This document shows, one piece after another, positions 61,297-64,000 of a DNA stretch of 64,000 bases. A program made the translations under genes and the position numbers. The stretch lies in the NCBI GenBank assembly GCA_963734015.1, contig CAVTFG010000005.1, positions 1 to 64,000 of the forward strand, written 5' to 3'. The notes under the pieces are model-generated. The model did not search any database and had not been told where the DNA came from. It saw nothing but the letters and a program-made list of their open reading frames with translations. Positions within the stretch are counted from its first letter, which is position 1. Each line of letters begins with the position of its first letter. Origin of the DNA: JALZKA01 sp963734015 (GTDB taxonomy: Bacteria > Actinomycetota > Thermoleophilia > Solirubrobacterales > 70-9).

Positions 61297-62772
61297 TCGC
61301 CCGGCTTGGTAGGGATAGCCGCGCTGCTTCGGCGCGAACGCCGCGAATCGGTACGTCTGGCGACCGGTGGTGGCCTGGAAGCGATACGCCCCCGTCCAGA
61401 CGCCGTGCTTGTTCGTCCCCCCGCGGCGGAGCGGGAGCCAGCGGCCGTTCGCGCGCACCTTGAGCGCGACGTGACGCCCCGCGGCGCGTGGCCCCGGCAG
61501 CTCGGCGCGGAATCGAACGCGCTCGCCGTTCTCGAGCACGCCGCCCGGCTGCAGCGTCAGCCGGGGACGGGCTCGCACCCGCAGTGAGCGGAAGCTCTCC
61601 GCCGCCACCGACGGGCTCGGCCAGTGAGCGACCCGCACCATGCGGTTCGGGCCGCGAGGGATCCGGAGCGCGAACCGCCCCGACGGGCCCGTCGTCGGAG
61701 TCCCCACGATCTGCTCGGGCGCGCGGGCGACGTCCGTGCGGGTGCCGACGCAGACCTCAGCACCGGCGACCCCGTCACCGGCGGAGTCGAGAAGGCGCCC
61801 GGCGAGCTTCGTCCGGCCGGGGAAACGCAGCGGGCGGCCCCCCTTGCGGAGGTGGGCTCGGATGTGGGTACCGGCAGCGACACCAGACAGTGGACAGGCG
61901 TTGTCGACCCGCACACGACGCGCCGCGCAATCGCGGCTGCTTCCGGTGTCGGGCGCGTAGTCCGTCGCGCAGACACGAACGCGGTTCGGGCCCTGCCGGA
62001 ACGGCGGCTGCGCGGTGCTTGCGGAGAACTGCGGCGTGGCGTGTGCGGGGCAGGGGCTGAGCCTGAGGGCCACGTGGCCCTTGAGCGCGCACCCGAGCGT
62101 GTTCGCCACGACGGGTTCGCCGTTGACCTGCACGAACACGCGGTGGACTCCGCTCCCGGCGTCGTGGGCCGAGACGCCGATCTGCTCCGACGCTCGCCGG
62201 GCCCCGCCGGCGAAGAGCGAGCCGCCGGCGGTCACGCGAGGCGGGCTGGAGTCGACGATGGTCAGCATCAGGCGCCGGACCCGGACCCGGGCCTCGGACC
62301 CGGGACCGCATTTCCCGCGCGCGCCACAGCGCAGAGCCGCCCGCACTCCGCGGACGCCCGCGCCACGCCAGGTGATGCGGTGAAACCCTCCGGTCGCGGT
62401 GCCGAACGGGACCAGGGCTTCCATCGGGCCGACCAGGAACTGGGGCACGTGGCCTGCCCGTCGTCTCCCGCTGACCATCGCACTGGCCCGCACGAACCGG
62501 GTTCCCGCCGGCGCCATTGCCGTCCAAGCACCCCAGCGCCCCGAGTTGGTGTGGCTCGCCTTGTGCGTGACGGCCAGGCCCACGCCGCCGGTACCGCATG
62601 CCGCGTCCGACTGGTAGTGCGTCGATGTCCTGCGGAAGTCGATGTCGGCGGGCCCGACGCCGAACTTCGCGTGGCACTGGGCGGCGCGGTACGTCCCGGC
62701 TTGGGCGTGGGTCAGCGGCCAGATCAGCCAGCCGGCGGCCGCGATGGCGCAGATCAGAGCGGTCCGTGTCAT
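61264..62772 (-). CDS. Secreted protein with Ig-like/carboxypeptidase-regulatory-type domains
   Basis: A 502-residue exported protein. Signal peptide at residues 1-25 (cleavage after A-Q-A). The N-terminal half has cysteine pairs (A-A-Q-C, A-A-C-G-T, C-G-A-R-G-K-C) typical of disulfide-stabilised extracellular domains; the C-terminal half has beta-rich repeats (G-R-L-L-D-S-A-G-D-G-V-A-G-A) as in carboxypeptidase-regulatory/Ig-like folds. Such large secreted proteins are common in Solirubrobacter-type genomes. ATG with GGGAAGAGG upstream. Function unknown. Confidence 0.8.
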   Translation of the reverse strand: MTRTALICAIAAAGWLIWPLTHAQAGTYRAAQCHAKFGVGPADIDFRRTSTHYQSDAACGTGGVGLAVTHKASHTNSGRWGAWTAMAPAGTRFVRASAMVSGRRRAGHVPQFLVGPMEALVPFGTATGGFHRITWRGAGVRGVRAALRCGARGKCGPGSEARVRVRRLMLTIVDSSPPRVTAGGSLFAGGARRASEQIGVSAHDAGSGVHRVFVQVNGEPVVANTLGCALKGHVALRLSPCPAHATPQFSASTAQPPFRQGPNRVRVCATDYAPDTGSSRDCAARRVRVDNACPLSGVAAGTHIRAHLRKGGRPLRFPGRTKLAGRLLDSAGDGVAGAEVCVGTRTDVARAPEQIVGTPTTGPSGRFALRIPRGPNRMVRVAHWPSPSVAAESFRSLRVRARPRLTLQPGGVLENGERVRFRAELPGPRAAGRHVALKVRANGRWLPLRRGGTNKHGVWTGAYRFQATTGRQTYRFAAFAPKQRGYPYQAGRSKTRRQTVVG

Positions 62773-62807
62773 GCCTCTTCCCACCACTCGCCCTACCTTC
62801 CCCTCAT

Positions 62808-64000
62808 CTATTGCTCGAATCCGAACTCGGGCGGGTCCTCGGTCGCCGGCGGCGATGGCTCGGGCGGCGGAGCCGGGGCGGGGGCCGCAGGCGGGGGCGC
62901 GGGGGTGCTCGCGGGAGCCGGGGCCGGCGCGGGAGCGCTCGTCGGGACCGCCGTGTCCGTTGGCGCGGGCTCGGGCTGCGTGTCGGGCTCCGGCCGGCTC
63001 GCCTCCGATCGCGATCGCGGTTGGGTCGTGCCGGCGGCCGATCACGGGCCTTCCGGGCCTGCTTCGCGGACGGCGAGGCGGCCGGGACCGGGTCGATGCG
63101 CTGGAACGACGGGGCGGCCGCCGCGCTGAGCGCCGGTCCGGCGTCGGCCTGCAGACCCGGCCCGGGCTCGGGGCCTTGCCGGTCCAAGACGACGAGGGTC
63201 GCGAAGAGGGCAAGCGCCGCCGCGGCCCCCGCCGTCACGGGCGCGTACGACGGTCTCGAGCCGCGTCTGACCCGCGGAAAGCCCTCGGCGGTCGCCGGCC
63301 GGGCAACGCTCTTGGCCGGGGCCACGCTCTCGGGCGGAGCGGGCCGCGTCCCGTCCGGCACACGCCACGGAACGCCGAGCGCGATCGCGTCGTAGCGCTG
63401 GTCCGCTGCCGCGGTCGCCTTGGCCCGGGCCGCGGGGGTGAGCAGCCGTCCCAGCCGCTCGCGCCTCGCCGCGTGGCGTCGCAGCACGGTGTGCAGCTCG
63501 ACCGAGGCCGCGGTGCCCCATGACTGCGACCACTCCGGGTCGAATTCGCCCGTGGATTCGGGGCGGCCGCTCGCGTCAGGCACCGCCTCGGTGCCGGTGC
63601 TCGAGTAGGCGGTGCGGCCGGCGAGGTGCGCGCGCTCGAGCTCGAGCAGCCGGGTGAAGACGACCAGGTCCCGGTAGCGGCTGCCGGGGCCGCAACGTCG
63701 GGCGTCTGAGCCGGGCCTTCAGATCCGCCTGGGCGGCTCGCAGCGCGTGGAAGGACTCGAGGCGCGACGATCCAGCATGTCCGGTAGCGCTGTTGCGCGG
63801 GCCCTCGCTTCCGCGCGGAGCGAGCGGCGTCCCTTCCGGGGCTCGCCACGGAACGCTGAGCGCGATCGCGTCGTAGCGCAGGTCCGCTGCCGCGGTCGCC
63901 TTGGCCCGGGCGGCGCGGGTGAGCAGCCGTCCCAGCCGCTCTCGCCTCGCCGAGTGGCGCCGCAGCACTCTGTGCAGCTCGAGCGAGGCTGCGGTACCCC
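62808..64000 (-). CDS. Membrane-anchored protein with duplicated domain, partial and frameshifted
   Basis: The 5' end lies beyond the window. Three frame pieces fit one protein: domain copy 1 (63785-64000), a helical linker (R-Y-R-D-L-V-V-F-T-R-L-L-E-L-E-R-A-H-L-A-G-R-T-A outline), copy 2 (63330-63520; L-R-R-H-x-A-R-R-E-R-L-G-R-L-L-T-x-A-A-R), a membrane segment near 63190-63240, and a Pro/Ala-rich tail ending P-P-E-F-G-F-E-Q at 62808. Joining needs one base removed near 63680 and one base added (or two removed) near 63030. I do not recognise the family; a sigma-factor-linked or envelope role is only a guess. Confidence 0.55.
63363..64000. repeat. Direct repeat of about 157 bp with a 481-base period
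   Basis: 63363-63519 and 63844-64000 align without gaps at an offset of 481 bases, with roughly one difference in ten. The second unit runs off the window end. An offset of 480 plus one base agrees with one extra base between the copies, which would put both in the same protein frame. Confidence 0.75.

Overview
The window looks like chromosomal DNA of a high-GC actinobacterium, most likely of the Thermoleophilia/Solirubrobacterales type. That placement is inferred from gene content and codon use; no rRNA gene is present. Genes are tightly packed, many pairs overlap by 1-4 bases (ATGA, GTGA, TTGA, TGATG), and GTG and TTG starts are common. I see no prophage, IS element or CRISPR array. The only RNA gene is a tRNA-Leu.

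Layout. 0-13 kb: catalase-like peroxidase, tRNA-Leu, a LemA/DUF2207 pair, a patatin-type lipase, two lipid-type oxidoreductases, a DUF3556 membrane protein, an LmeA-like secreted protein, a hydrolase and a metallophosphoesterase. 13-32 kb: a molybdenum island. It holds mog-moaC-moaD/E fusion-moeA, mobA, a ModE-like regulator with modABC, DUF6457 and a bis-MGD oxidoreductase, moaA, and a MoxR/VWA/MocA-like trio of the kind that matures Mo-hydroxylases. An NAD-dependent formate dehydrogenase, a 5'-truncated fdhD and a molybdoenzyme C-terminal remnant lie in the same stretch. 33-41 kb: an SDR, aldehyde dehydrogenase, class I amidotransferase and GlnA-like ligase operon resembling the gamma-glutamyl (Puu) route for amines, facing a glycerol-type pair (FAD dehydrogenase and FGGY kinase). 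41-51 kb: a cNMP/CBS/DUF294 protein with a DnaQ-like exonuclease, an amino-acid permease, a choline-kinase-like enzyme with a dimethylglycine/sarcosine dehydrogenase, a FadR-type regulator and glutamine synthetase III. 51-64 kb: nitronate monooxygenase, CFA-type methyltransferase, acyl-CoA dehydrogenase, L,D-transpeptidase, MFS exporter, PII-Amt, an ECF sigma factor and secreted or membrane proteins.

The most interesting observation is a near-identical leader of about 55-60 nt that occurs twice. One copy sits between modC and the DUF6457/molybdo-oxidoreductase genes, the other between the PII gene and amt. Each encodes a peptide starting MSDVRRE whose stop overlaps the next start codon. Each can also fold so that the next gene's Shine-Dalgarno and start codon are paired. 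Part of the conserved sequence lies in different reading frames in the two copies, which argues for selection on the RNA.

A caution: ten recognisable coding regions are broken by a one-base frameshift. Nine need one base skipped and one needs the opposite correction. An eleventh gene has an in-frame TGA. The lack of a common slip motif points to consensus insertion errors rather than biology, so these genes are described as single, probably intact genes.
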